A DNA stretch of 64,000 nt from Burkholderiales bacterium (GTDB taxonomy: Bacteria; Pseudomonadota; Gammaproteobacteria; Burkholderiales; Burkholderiaceae_C), in contig JAUVWL010000008.1 in NCBI GenBank assembly GCA_030604135.1, positions 1-64,000 of the forward strand. The letters run 5' to 3'. Both the position numbers and the translations under genes were made by a program. Below are positions 1 to 7,706 of this stretch, piece after piece; the stretch's first letter is position 1; each line of letters opens with the position of its first letter. The notes below the pieces were generated by a model. It did not search any database, was not told where the DNA came from, and was given only the letters and a program-made list of their open reading frames with translations.

Positions 1-64
1 AACCGGCCTCCACCCGCTTGAGCGCGTCCATGATCTGGCTGTCGGTAAACCTTGACTTCTTCAT
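1..64 (-). CDS. IS3-family transposase OrfA, N-terminal fragment
   Basis: Reading leftward from the ATG at 64 gives MKKSRFTDSQIMDALKRVEAG. This matches the start of the helix-turn-helix (transposase_8) domain of IS3-family OrfA proteins, which bind the element's terminal repeats. A GGAG Shine-Dalgarno lies just upstream (complement of 70-78). Only 21 codons are inside the window, so it cannot be judged whether OrfA is intact or whether OrfB follows by frameshifting. Its closeness to an integron cassette suggests insertion into a cassette array. Confidence 0.75.
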   Translation of the reverse strand, partial: MKKSRFTDSQIMDALKRVEAG

Positions 65-124
65 GTAGAAATTCTCCTTCGAAAACTTCTACTTCTCGCC
101 CCGCTGGTTTTTCGGGGGGATTAC
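1..124 (-). mobile_element. IS3-family insertion sequence, left end (partial)
   Basis: The window opens inside an insertion sequence transcribed leftward. It contains the first codons of an IS3-type orfA and about 60 bp of leader with C/G runs (ccccgctggtttttcggggg) of the kind found at IS3-family ends. The exact tip is not fixed; the boundary near 120-124 is inferred from the change to the half attC site that follows. The element continues beyond base 1, so the opposite end and any target duplication cannot be seen. Confidence 0.6.
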
Positions 125-156
125 CGATGGAGTAGCGCGGCCGCCGTCACCTCTAC

Positions 157-163
157 GTTAGGC
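157..163 (+). other. attC half-site (R' core GTTAGGC) of an upstream cassette
   Basis: GTTAGGC matches the integron core-site consensus GTTRRRY and is identical to the R' end of the complete attC at 612-671. It lies 20 nt before the first cassette gene, where a cassette boundary should be. The matching left half (GCCTAAC about 50-60 bp upstream) is absent because the IS3 element occupies that space. The site therefore looks like an attC cut by the insertion. Confidence 0.6.
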
Positions 164-183
164 GCATACAAGGAGTCATGCTT

Positions 184-612
184 ATGGCAAACATTGAACA
201 TATTCAGTACGTGAATGCTCCTCTATCATTCGTTTACGAAGCGTTGACGACGGCGCGCGGGTTGGCTGAGGTGTGGACGCAAGATTTACAGTTCATTGCT
301 CAAATTGATGCGGTCAATGAATTTCGGTTTGGCGACGAGCATCCGACAAAGATGAAAGTTACGGAGCTGATCCGCGACACCAAAATGACCTGGCACTGTG
401 TTGATTCAGACCCAGAGTGGATTGGAACCAATGTTAGTTTCGATATCGATGGTAGGGGTAATAAAACAGCTGTCACCCTTCGGCATACAGACTGGCGTGA
501 AGTCACCGAGTTCTATCGTTTCTGTAATTACAATTGGGCGATGTTTCTTTTAAGTCTTAAGAAATACTGTGAAGAAGGGGCAGGCATTCACTATCAAGCT
601 CGGAAGTTTTAG
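184..612 (+). CDS. SRPBCC/START-fold (AHSA1-like) protein, integron cassette gene
   Basis: This 142-residue protein has the pattern of the SRPBCC (polyketide cyclase/AHSA1) fold: an opening strand, an early helix with a W-x-x-D element, and a long C-terminal helix from about residue 110. The family binds hydrophobic ligands in a central cavity, but no ligand can be predicted here. The ATG at 184 is preferred because AAGGAG (170-175) lies 8 nt upstream; the ATG at 178 would be only 2 nt from it. The gene is clearly lower in G+C than its surroundings, and its stop codon touches the attC site at 612. Both features are typical of a mobile cassette gene. It has no promoter of its own that I can see. 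Confidence 0.75.
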   Translation: MANIEHIQYVNAPLSFVYEALTTARGLAEVWTQDLQFIAQIDAVNEFRFGDEHPTKMKVTELIRDTKMTWHCVDSDPEWIGTNVSFDIDGRGNKTAVTLRHTDWREVTEFYRFCNYNWAMFLLSLKKYCEEGAGIHYQARKF

Positions 613-671
613 CCTAACAACAGCATGCATCGGACGGAGCAAGGCGCCGCCGCTGATTCTGAGCGTTAGGC
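612..671 (+). repeat. Integron attC recombination site (60 bp)
   Basis: The site starts with GCCTAAC (R'') and ends with GTTAGGC (R'), which are exact reverse complements. The interior is an imperfect palindrome (CAGCATGCATCGG against the complement of CCGCTGATTCTG) around a GGCGCC centre. Length, ends and imperfect symmetry match attC sites folded as single-strand hairpins and used by IntI integrases. Its left edge overlaps the stop codon of the first cassette gene, and its right edge is 5 nt before the next start codon. Confidence 0.85.
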
Positions 672-676
672 CTGCA

Positions 677-1189
677 ATGCGTATCCTCGTTACGGGAGCC
701 TCCGGATCTGGAGCCTCCACTCTCGGCTCAGCATTGGCCAATCGGCTCGGCTGTACCTATCTAGATGGCGACAACTACTTTTGGGTAAAGCCGGAGCCTC
801 CGTTCACTGCCAAACGCACACCGGAAGAACGCCTCAAGTTGCTGCTAGAGGATGTAAAAAATGCTGGCGACTTTGTGCTTGCGGGGTCGGTTGAGGGATG
901 GGGCACGGAACTGGAAGAGTCATTCGACCTAATAGTGTTCTTGTATCTGAGCACAGGTATACGAATCGATCGTCTTCGAAATCGCGAGATGCAGCGCTTC
1001 GGCGCGGTTGATGCTGAATTCCTGGAGTGGGCGGCTCAGTACGACTACGGCACATTGGAGGGTCGCTCGCTGAAGAAGCAGCACGATTGGCTCGCCGCAC
1101 GGGGTTGTCAGATTGTCAAGCTTGAAGGAGATCTGACTGTCGAAGAGAGGGTTCAGCTTGTGCTCAACAGCATGCCTAACCTTTCCTAA
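677..1189 (+). CDS. P-loop NTPase, adenylate/shikimate kinase-like, integron cassette gene
   Basis: This 170-residue protein begins MRILVTGASGSGAST, a Walker A P-loop (GASGSGAS). A D-G-D element follows at about residues 34-36 and a hydrophobic strand (FDLIVFLYL) near residue 90, the layout of small nucleotide kinase-like P-loop proteins. A substrate cannot be named. The ATG at 677 is the first codon that keeps the P-loop; there is no clear Shine-Dalgarno because the gene starts 6 nt after the attC core, as often happens in cassettes. G+C content is lower than the chromosome. The last codons run into GCCTAAC at 1174-1180, the expected left end of this cassette's own attC. Confidence 0.75.
   Translation: MRILVTGASGSGASTLGSALANRLGCTYLDGDNYFWVKPEPPFTAKRTPEERLKLLLEDVKNAGDFVLAGSVEGWGTELEESFDLIVFLYLSTGIRIDRLRNREMQRFGAVDAEFLEWAAQYDYGTLEGRSLKKQHDWLAARGCQIVKLEGDLTVEERVQLVLNSMPNLS
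1174..1180 (+). other. Left half (R'') of a second, incomplete attC site
   Basis: GCCTAAC overlaps the 3' end of the second cassette gene, exactly where an attC should begin. No GTTRRRY partner is found in the next 150 bp. The site is therefore truncated or mutated, and marks the probable right end of the recognisable cassette array. Confidence 0.5.
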
Positions 1190-1420
1190 ATGGACTCCCC
1201 CTCAACGGTAAGGGACTGACCGATGGGGGACCTTGGGGTAGAGCACCTGCAGTCGTCTGTCCGGCATCTGCTGTGGGATCCTGAATGTCCCGTGGCGCCA
1301 AAAGAATCTGCGTCACCGCGTCGCCACACGTTGCAAGCGGCTGTTTTCAAGCCAGAAGAGTTATTGGCGTGTGGCGGTGTGGGAGGATCCGGCGCTGCTG
1401 CGGTCCCTCACTGGCGCGCC
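1190..1420. other. Unassigned stretch after the cassettes
   Basis: About 230 bp with no recognisable gene on either strand. It opens with tggactccccctcaacggta and G+C rises toward the chromosomal level. It may be a scar of an element or of the missing half of the attC site. I translated the reverse strand in all frames and the ORF-track frame on the forward strand, and recognised no protein family. Confidence 0.4.
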
Positions 1421-1624
1421 TCAGCACCTCCGCTCAATCGCCGGATACGCATACTCCCGCCCCACCAGTGCCCTGGCGCCCAGGTAGGCGTTTTTCAGGC
1501 GCTCGGACAGGGCGTCCAGGGGCACCTGGCCGGTGGCGTCGCAGGGCACGGCGATGGCGCGGCCGGGTTGAAACAGGGACTGGAACCGCAGTTCGTGGGT
1601 GCAGTGGCTGAGGGCGTCAGTCAA
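1421..1624 (-). CDS. Small conserved hypothetical protein (67 aa)
   Basis: The frame gives a 67-residue protein beginning LTDALSHCTHELRF and ending ARALVGREYAYPAIERRC. I believe similar short proteins occur in other Comamonadaceae, but the function is unknown. The start is a TTG at 1624, chosen because AAGGAG sits 7 nt upstream; the longer frame in the ORF track has no comparable ribosome site. It has one Cys near the N-terminus and one at the very end, and no membrane segment or signal peptide. It lies downstream of the thioredoxin gene on the same strand, about 200 nt away, so co-transcription is possible. Confidence 0.6.
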   Translation of the reverse strand: MTDALSHCTHELRFQSLFQPGRAIAVPCDATGQVPLDALSERLKNAYLGARALVGREYAYPAIERRC

Positions 1625-1792
1625 GGCCGTTCTCCTTGATCGAGCGGCGACACGGGGTCCGTGCGGCCCAGGCCCGGCGCGGCACGGTCGCCTTGCGTCG
1701 CTCGGGCAAGGCGTACCGGCATCTTGCGCCTGCCGGTGGCGGGCAATGGGTGCAGCAGCGGCGGTGAAGGGGCGCAATTCCTGGCTTTGACA

Positions 1793-1812
1793 GCGCCGCT
1801 GTGCGGCGGCGC
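1793..1812 (-). terminator. G+C-rich hairpin after the thioredoxin gene
   Basis: GCGCCGC (1793-1799) pairs with GCGGCGC (1806-1812) just beyond the thioredoxin stop codon. No T-run follows, so this is at best a weak or Rho-assisted terminator or a 3'-end stabiliser. Confidence 0.3.
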
Positions 1813-1822
1813 GCCGGGGGCC

Positions 1823-2785
1823 TCAGTTCAGCGCCATGCTGAGCTTGCGCCGGTACTGCGACACCAGCTGGGCCTGCGGGTCTTCCTGCACGGCGGCCTT
1901 GCCGGCCAGCTCGATGCCACCGGCGCTTTTGCCGGCGGCGGCCGGGTCGGTTTTGGGGCGCGGCGGGGTCATCAGCTCCAGCAGGCCGACATAGGTCTTG
2001 CGGGGCGCCTCGTCGTCCCACTTCTTGTCGCGCATGATGATTTCCAGCAGCTCGTCCAGCGCGTCGGGCCATTCGCCCATGGCGATCAGCACACGGCTTT
2101 TGGAAAAGCGGGTTTCGAAGTCGCGCTTGTTCTGGGCAATCAGTTCGTCGAACTTTTCCAGCGGCCACTGGCCGCGCGGGTCGTTGGCCACAAACTCCAG
2201 CGCGTTGAGCCACTGGGCCAGGGCCTCGAAGCGCAGCTGCACCGGGATCTGGGCCATGGCGGGGGCCAGGGCGCCGGCCGCCTCGGCAAAACGGCCGTGG
2301 CCGATGTACTGCTTGACCAGCTCGAAGCGCAGGTCGTTGTTGTCGGGCGCCTGGGCCACGGCCTGGGCCAGCCTGTCCAGTGCGCTGTCGGGGTCGCCCT
2401 GGCCCTGGGCCAGCATCTGCTGGGCTTCTTCGGCTTCGGCCTGGGCGGCCAGTTCGTCTTCGCCGGGCAGGTGCTTGTCCAGGAAGGCCTTGATCTGCCC
2501 TTCGGGCAGGGCGCCCATGAAGCCGTCCACCGGCTGGCCGCCCATCAGCAGCACGCAGGTCGGGATGCTGCGGATGCCGAAGGCCGCGGCCAGTTGCTGC
2601 TCCTGGTCGGAGTCGATCTTGACCAGCTTGAAGCGGCCCCCGTATTCGGCCTCGACCTTTTCCAGAATGGGGCCGATGACCTTGCAAGGGCCGCACCAGG
2701 GGGCCCAGAAATCCACCAGCACGGGGGTGTGCATGGAGGCTTCGATGACTTCGGCTTCGAAATTGGCGACGGTGACGTTGATCAT
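1823..2785 (-). CDS. Thioredoxin-TPR fusion protein, CnoX/YbbN-like
   Basis: A 320-residue cytoplasmic protein. Residues 1-108 form a thioredoxin domain with the active site W30-C31-G-P-C34 and the cis-proline region IRSIPT at about 72-76. The rest is Ala-rich helical TPR-like sequence, as in the CnoX/YbbN co-chaperedoxins that protect proteins from oxidation and hand them to chaperones. Both active-site cysteines are kept, whereas E. coli CnoX lacks a normal CxxC, so this protein may also be a working reductase. The length is close to the family's usual 280-320. It is divergent from purE, sharing a 143-bp intergenic region. Confidence 0.88.
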   Translation of the reverse strand: MINVTVANFEAEVIEASMHTPVLVDFWAPWCGPCKVIGPILEKVEAEYGGRFKLVKIDSDQEQQLAAAFGIRSIPTCVLLMGGQPVDGFMGALPEGQIKAFLDKHLPGEDELAAQAEAEEAQQMLAQGQGDPDSALDRLAQAVAQAPDNNDLRFELVKQYIGHGRFAEAAGALAPAMAQIPVQLRFEALAQWLNALEFVANDPRGQWPLEKFDELIAQNKRDFETRFSKSRVLIAMGEWPDALDELLEIIMRDKKWDDEAPRKTYVGLLELMTPPRPKTDPAAAGKSAGGIELAGKAAVQEDPQAQLVSQYRRKLSMALN

Positions 2786-2928
2786 GGCGGGTGCGCGTTG
2801 CTACAAGCCCCGGTGGGCGAACGGGGCCAAATCGTAAAATCGACACTTTACCGGAGAGCAGGGGGTCATGCCGCTGCTCCCGCATGCGCCCCGGCCGGCC
2901 CGTCCGGTCTCCCCAGAAAGCCCTTGCC

Positions 2929-3420
2929 ATGAGTGACATCCAGGTGGGCGTGGTCATGGGTTCCAGCAGCGACTGGGACACCATGCAGCACGCTGTGCAG
3001 ATTCTTGCGGACTTCGGCATCGCGCACGAGGCCCGGGTGGTCTCGGCGCACCGCATGCCCGACGACATGTTTGCTTACGCCGAAGCGGCGGCCGGCCGCG
3101 GCCTGAAGGCCATCATCGCCGGGGCCGGTGGCGCCGCGCACCTGCCGGGCATGCTGGCGGCCAAGACAGTGGTGCCGGTGCTGGGTGTGCCGGTGCAGAC
3201 CAAGGCGCTGTCGGGCGTCGATTCCCTGCACAGCATCGTGCAGATGCCCAAGGGCATTCCGGTGGCCACGTTCGCCATTGGCGCGGCCGGGGCCGCCAAC
3301 GCGGCCCTGTTCGCGGTGGCCCTGCTGGCCAACGAAGACCCGGCCCTGCGTCGCACGCTCGAAGCTTTCCGCGTCGCGCAGACCGAACTGGCGCGTGGCA
3401 TGACGGTTCCACCGAAATGA
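2929..3420 (+). CDS. purE: N5-carboxyaminoimidazole ribonucleotide mutase PurE
   Basis: This 163-residue enzyme converts N5-CAIR to CAIR in purine synthesis. It shows the family motifs GSSSDWDTM near the N-terminus and SAHRMPDD at about residue 40, and a Gly/Ala-rich [13 protein letters not shown] segment that contacts the ribonucleotide. The ATG at 2929 is chosen over the upstream frame start because the protein then begins at the first conserved strand ([11 protein letters not shown]). A TAAAAT hexamer at 2835-2840 may be its -10, giving a leader of roughly 80 nt. purK follows after 75 nt, so the two steps acting on AIR are encoded together. Confidence 0.96.
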   Translation: MSDIQVGVVMGSSSDWDTMQHAVQILADFGIAHEARVVSAHRMPDDMFAYAEAAAGRGLKAIIAGAGGAAHLPGMLAAKTVVPVLGVPVQTKALSGVDSLHSIVQMPKGIPVATFAIGAAGAANAALFAVALLANEDPALRRTLEAFRVAQTELARGMTVPPK

Positions 3421-3495
3421 CCCACCCCTGCCGCGCTGCGCGCGACCGGACTTGTCGCTTGCTGGCTTGAAGCAGCTGTTAACTGGAACGATTTC

Positions 3496-4728
3496 ATGAG
3501 TGTCAAGACCTTGTTGCCCGGCGCCCTGTCCGACCGTGGCCAGCAGATGACCCTGGGCGTCATGGGCGGCGGCCAGCTGGGCCGCATGTTCGTGCAGGCC
3601 GCGCAGGCCATGGGTTATTTCACGGCGGTGCTGGACCCTGACCCCGCCAGCCCGGCCGGGCTGGTGGCGCACTGGCACATCCAGGCCGCTTACGACGACG
3701 AGCAGGGCCTGGCGCAGTTGATGCAGCGCTGCGACGCCATCACCACCGAGTTCGAGAACGTGCCAGCGCCCGCGCTGGTCACCCTGGGCGCCCACCGGCC
3801 GGTGGCCCCCTCGGCCGCCTGTGTGGCGGTGGCGCAGGACCGCATCCAGGAAAAGGCGCACTTCGTGCAGTGCGCGCCGGTCAGCGGTGTGCACCCGGCG
3901 CCCTGCGCCGCCATCGAGTCGCCTGAACTGCTGGCGGCGGTTCCGGACGAACTGCTGCCCGGCATCCTGAAGACCGCGCGCCTGGGCTACGACGGCAAGG
4001 GCCAGGTCCGGGTGCAGGACCGCGCCGCGCTGGCGGTGGCCTGGGACCAACTGGGGCGTGTGCCCTGCGTGCTGGAAAAGCGGATGCCGCTGCAGGGCGA
4101 GTGCTCGGTGCTGGTGGCGCGTGGCGCCGACGGCCAGGTGGTGTCCTTTCCGGTGCAAAAGAACACCCACCACGACGGCATTCTGGCCATCACCGAGGTG
4201 CACGAAGGCGCGGTGCCGGCCGACCTGGCGGTGCGCGCCCAGGCCAGCACGGTGGCCATCGCCCACCACCTGAACTACGTCGGTGTGCTGTGTGTCGAGT
4301 ACTTCATCGTCGACAACGGCCAGGGAGGCAGCGACCTGATCGTCAACGAGATGGCGCCGCGCCCGCACAACAGCGGCCACTACACGCAGAACGCCTGCGA
4401 CCTGTCGCAGTTCGAGGCCCAGGTGCGGGCCCTGGCCGGCCTGCCGCTGCCCACGCCGCGCCAGCACAGCCCGGCCATCATGGTCAACCTGCTGGGCGAC
4501 CTGTGGTTCAACCCCAATGGCGTGCGCCCGCAGGCCAGCGAGCAGCCGGTGTCGCCGCCCTGGGCGCAGGTGCTGGCGCTGCCGGGCACCCACCTGCACC
4601 TGTACGGCAAGCTCAGTGCGCGCCCGGGCCGCAAGATGGGCCACCTGAACATCACCGGCGCCACGGTGGCGCAGGTGCGCGAGACCGCGTCGCAGGTGCT
4701 TGTGCTGCTCGGCCTCCCCCCGCTCTGA
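3496..4728 (+). CDS. purK: 5-(carboxyamino)imidazole ribonucleotide synthase PurK
   Basis: A 410-residue ATP-grasp enzyme making N5-CAIR from AIR, ATP and bicarbonate, the substrate of PurE next door. The dinucleotide-like N-terminus LGVMGGGQLGRM, the central T-x-x-GYDGKGQ loop and the late EMAPRPHNSGHYT segment are all present, and length matches full-size PurK. purE, purK and the downstream tsaC gene are spaced by 75 and 13 nt, so the three are probably one transcript. Confidence 0.96.
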   Translation: MSVKTLLPGALSDRGQQMTLGVMGGGQLGRMFVQAAQAMGYFTAVLDPDPASPAGLVAHWHIQAAYDDEQGLAQLMQRCDAITTEFENVPAPALVTLGAHRPVAPSAACVAVAQDRIQEKAHFVQCAPVSGVHPAPCAAIESPELLAAVPDELLPGILKTARLGYDGKGQVRVQDRAALAVAWDQLGRVPCVLEKRMPLQGECSVLVARGADGQVVSFPVQKNTHHDGILAITEVHEGAVPADLAVRAQASTVAIAHHLNYVGVLCVEYFIVDNGQGGSDLIVNEMAPRPHNSGHYTQNACDLSQFEAQVRALAGLPLPTPRQHSPAIMVNLLGDLWFNPNGVRPQASEQPVSPPWAQVLALPGTHLHLYGKLSARPGRKMGHLNITGATVAQVRETASQVLVLLGLPPL

Positions 4729-4741
4729 AGGTGCACCGCCG

Positions 4742-5752
4742 ATGCCGCTGGTGCTCAACGCCGCCGCTCCGACCGCCATCGAGGCGGCCGCACTTCGGCT
4801 GGCTGCGGGTGGTCTGGTGGGCATGCCGACCGAGACCGTCTACGGCCTGGCGGCCGATGCCGGCAACGCCAGTGCGGTGCGCGGCATTTTTGAGGCCAAG
4901 GGCCGGCCCAGCGACCACCCGCTGATCGTGCACCTTCCGCCGGCCGAGGGTGGCAACTGGCGTGTGGCGGTGGCCCCGTTGGCCCGCGACGTACCGGACT
5001 TTGCCGTGCGGCTGATGCAGGCCTTCTGGCCTGGGCCGCTGACCCTGATCCTGCCGCGCCGACCCGAGGTGGCGGCGGTGGCTGCTGGCGGCCAGGACTC
5101 GGTCGGCCTGCGTTGCCCCTCGCACCCGGTGGCCCAGGCGCTGCTGGTGGCTGCCCACGCGCATGGCGTGAACGGTGTGGCCGCCCCCAGTGCCAACCGG
5201 TTCGGCCGTGTCAGTCCCACCACGGCAGCCCATGTGGCCGAAGAATTCGCCGGCCTGTCCGACGACGCCTTGCTGGTTCTGGACGGCGGCGCCTGCCCGG
5301 TGGGCATCGAGTCGACCATCGTCGACTGCTCGCGTGGCCAGCCGGTGCTGCTGCGCCCGGGCATGATCACGCCGGCCCAGCTGTCGGCGGCCTGCGGCCT
5401 GCCGGTGCGTGAGCGCGACGAGGCGGCGCCGCGTGCCTCCGGTACGCTCGAATCCCACTACGCGCCGTCGGTGCCGGTGCGTCTGATGGATGCCGGACCC
5501 CTGCAGGCGGCGCTGGATGTGCTGGGTGCCGATGCGAAACACATCGCTGTCTATGCCCGTGCGCCGCTGAAAACCGCCCGAGGTGTGACGCTGCGCCGCA
5601 TGCCCGATGACCCGGCGCTGGTGGCCCAGGAGCTGTTTGCCGTGCTGCGCGAGCTGGACGGCGGCGGGGTCCGCCTGATCTGGGTTGAAACTCCGCCTGA
5701 AGGCGCCGCCTGGGACGGTGTGCGCGACCGGCTGCAGCGCGCCGCGGCCTGA
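4742..5752 (+). CDS. L-threonylcarbamoyladenylate synthase, Sua5 type
   Basis: A 336-residue enzyme that makes threonylcarbamoyl-AMP from threonine, bicarbonate and ATP, the first step in the t6A modification of tRNA position 37. Residues 1-200 are the YrdC/TsaC domain, with MPTETVYGLAADA, the KGRPSDHPLIVH loop and PSANRFGRVSPT. Residues from about 225 form the extra C-terminal Sua5 domain, which short TsaC proteins lack. The ATG at 4742 lies 13 nt after the purK stop. tsaB, a later component of the same pathway, is 2 kb away. Confidence 0.93.
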   Translation: MPLVLNAAAPTAIEAAALRLAAGGLVGMPTETVYGLAADAGNASAVRGIFEAKGRPSDHPLIVHLPPAEGGNWRVAVAPLARDVPDFAVRLMQAFWPGPLTLILPRRPEVAAVAAGGQDSVGLRCPSHPVAQALLVAAHAHGVNGVAAPSANRFGRVSPTTAAHVAEEFAGLSDDALLVLDGGACPVGIESTIVDCSRGQPVLLRPGMITPAQLSAACGLPVRERDEAAPRASGTLESHYAPSVPVRLMDAGPLQAALDVLGADAKHIAVYARAPLKTARGVTLRRMPDDPALVAQELFAVLRELDGGGVRLIWVETPPEGAAWDGVRDRLQRAAA

Positions 5753-5763
5753 ACGGCCCAGGC

Positions 5764-6027
5764 TCAACCGCGCGGGTGGTAGTGCAGCTTCATCACCAGG
5801 ATGCTGCTGGCCAGCCCCAGCGTGATGACATTGGCCACCACCACCGGCCAGGCCGAAATCATCCAGCCATAGACCAGCCACAGCGCGATGCCGAGCGTGA
5901 AGCTGCTGTACATGCCCAGCGAGATGCCCGACACGTCCCGGGTGCGGAAGGTGTGCAGGGCCTGGGGTAGAAAGCTCAGCGTGGTCAGGCTGGCGGCCAG
6001 GTAGCCAATGGTGTCTTGCAGTGCCAT
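5764..6027 (-). CDS. SemiSWEET family sugar transporter
   Basis: An 87-residue membrane protein with three hydrophobic helices (about residues 5-22, 38-56 and 60-80). The PQ-loop signature FLPQALHTFRTRDVSGIS is in the first helix and following loop. SemiSWEETs are half-size bacterial relatives of SWEETs that dimerise to move mono- or disaccharides; the substrate is unknown here. It lies 80 nt downstream of dacB on the same strand, and its stop is 11 nt from the convergent tsaC gene. Confidence 0.88.
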   Translation of the reverse strand: MALQDTIGYLAASLTTLSFLPQALHTFRTRDVSGISLGMYSSFTLGIALWLVYGWMISAWPVVVANVITLGLASSILVMKLHYHPRG

Positions 6028-6107
6028 GGTGGACAGGGGTGACAGCGCAAAATCGGGCGCCAGCCCGGATTGTCCCGCAATCGGTTGCGCAGCGTATGCC
6101 TGGGGTT

Positions 6108-7625
6108 TCAGTTCGGCTGTGCCGCCACCCAGTCGATCAGGGCGTCGATCGCCGGTCGGGCCGCTGGCGCCTGGTCGTGGTTCACCAGGGCGACCACCGC
6201 GTACCGTCGGCCGTTGGTCGCCTGCACATAACCGGCCACGCCGATCACGTCGCGCAGGGTGCCGGTCTTGAGCCAGGCGTGGCCGCGGGCCTGGCTGCCC
6301 GGTGAGCGGGCATAGCGGGCCGCGGTGCCGTTGACGCCGGCCAGCGCGAGCGACTGCACGAACTGGTCGCCGCGCGGGTGCACGGCCGCGTGCCGCAGCA
6401 GGGCACCCAGCGCGTCCGGGGTGATGCGCTCGACACGCGACAGGCCGGCGCCGTTCTCCATCACCGGTACCTCGTGGCGGATGCCCAGCGTGCGGCGCCA
6501 CCAGGCACCCACCACCTCGCGCGCACTTTCGAAGCGGGCGGTGCGCACCGGTGTCAGGCGGTCCGCCAGCCGGCTTTCGGTCATGACCTGGGTGGGGGTG
6601 AGCCGGCCCAGGGTCAGGAACACCTGCTGGGCCATCACGTTGTTGCTCCACTGGTTGACGTCGGTGATGATGTCCGACAGGGGCAGCGACTGCGCCTCGT
6701 GCAGCAGGCGGGTGCCGGGGGGTGTCAGACCCTGGCGCACCTGGCCGGTGATCGAGCCGCCGGTGGCGCGCCACATGCCTTCCATGGCCCGGGCCGCATA
6801 GCTTGCCGGGTCCTGGTAGGCCACCGGCCACACGCGTTCGCCGCAGCTTTGGGGAAACTGGCCCTGGAAACGGATGCGGTCCGGATCGTCGAAACGGGCC
6901 CTAAGTGCGCCGCGCCAGTCGCCACAGGCGACCCGGGCCAGTGGCACCGTGGTGTCGATCTGCAGGCCTTCCATCGGGGGTTCGCTGCGCACGTGGGCCA
7001 CGCCCTGGCGGGTGTCAGGGGTGAAGTGCAGCACCACCGACTTGAAATTCACCAGCAGCGCCTCGGGCGCGGCGTTGTACGGCCGCAGGGCCTCGCCATC
7101 GAAGGCGCCGGGGTCGTGCGGGGGCAGGTCGAAGGCGCTCTGGTCCAGCACCATGTCGCCCAGAATCACGCGCACACCTTTTTCCTGCAGCCGAACAAAA
7201 GCTTCTTCGAGGCGCTCCAGCACCAGCTTGGGGTCGCCCCCGCCGCGCACATACAGGTTGCCGCGCAGCACCCCCTCGAACACCTCGCCGTCGGTGTGGA
7301 ACTCGGTGTTCCAGGTGTAGTCCGGCCCGAGCAGGTCCAGCGCGGCGTAGGTGGTCACCAGCTTCATGACCGATGCCGGGTTCACCGAGGCCTCGGCGCG
7401 GTGGCGCAGGCGCTCGACGGCGGGTCCTTCGGCGGCCACCACCAGCGCCGACATGGCGCCCGAGGGCACCCCCGCCTTTTGCAGCGCCACCCGCACCGCA
7501 GCGGGCAGGGTGTCGACGGCCGCCGATACCAGACCGGGCAGGCCCAGACTCACCGCAGCCAGCAGGCCGGCCAGGCGCCTGCGTGCGGTCGCGAAAGCCG
7601 GGGTTGACGAGCGGGGCTTGAACAT
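6108..7625 (-). CDS. dacB: D-alanyl-D-alanine carboxypeptidase/endopeptidase PBP4
   Basis: A 505-residue peptidase S13 protein acting on periplasmic peptidoglycan. An Arg-rich N-terminus and hydrophobic stretch form a signal peptide likely cut after LVSA near residue 35. The serine peptidase motifs are in order: S85-V-M-K88 (SxxK), WSNN (SxN) and LKTG (KTG). The long insert between SxxK and SxN is typical of PBP4. The ATG at 7625 has GGAG 6 nt upstream; METI at 7637 is an alternative. It is divergent from tsaB with about 80 nt between starts. Confidence 0.93.
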   Translation of the reverse strand: MFKPRSSTPAFATARRRLAGLLAAVSLGLPGLVSAAVDTLPAAVRVALQKAGVPSGAMSALVVAAEGPAVERLRHRAEASVNPASVMKLVTTYAALDLLGPDYTWNTEFHTDGEVFEGVLRGNLYVRGGGDPKLVLERLEEAFVRLQEKGVRVILGDMVLDQSAFDLPPHDPGAFDGEALRPYNAAPEALLVNFKSVVLHFTPDTRQGVAHVRSEPPMEGLQIDTTVPLARVACGDWRGALRARFDDPDRIRFQGQFPQSCGERVWPVAYQDPASYAARAMEGMWRATGGSITGQVRQGLTPPGTRLLHEAQSLPLSDIITDVNQWSNNVMAQQVFLTLGRLTPTQVMTESRLADRLTPVRTARFESAREVVGAWWRRTLGIRHEVPVMENGAGLSRVERITPDALGALLRHAAVHPRGDQFVQSLALAGVNGTAARYARSPGSQARGHAWLKTGTLRDVIGVAGYVQATNGRRYAVVALVNHDQAPAARPAIDALIDWVAAQPN

Positions 7626-7694
7626 GATGGTCTCCATTATGTCCAGCCCGCCGGCGCTGCTTTGCCCAGGGGGCGCCGGGCGGTCGCACTGGCC

Positions 7695-7700
7695 GATAAT
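7695..7700 (+). promoter_or_regulatory. Candidate -10 hexamer of tsaB, 6 nt before the ATG
   Basis: GATAAT is followed after 6 nt by the tsaB start codon, with no Shine-Dalgarno between. If it is a true -10 element, transcription would start at or within a base or two of the ATG, giving a leaderless mRNA. No strong -35 is visible. Confidence 0.4.
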
Positions 7701-7706
7701 CGACGC

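Noticed and set aside
1223-1639. 138-codon plus-strand frame after the integron cassettes
   Set aside because: No recognisable family, no ribosome site, and it overlaps the better-supported minus-strand small gene.
2866-4824. 652-codon minus-strand frame across purE and purK
   Set aside because: Antisense to two clear purine genes, His/Arg/Gln-rich and without domains.
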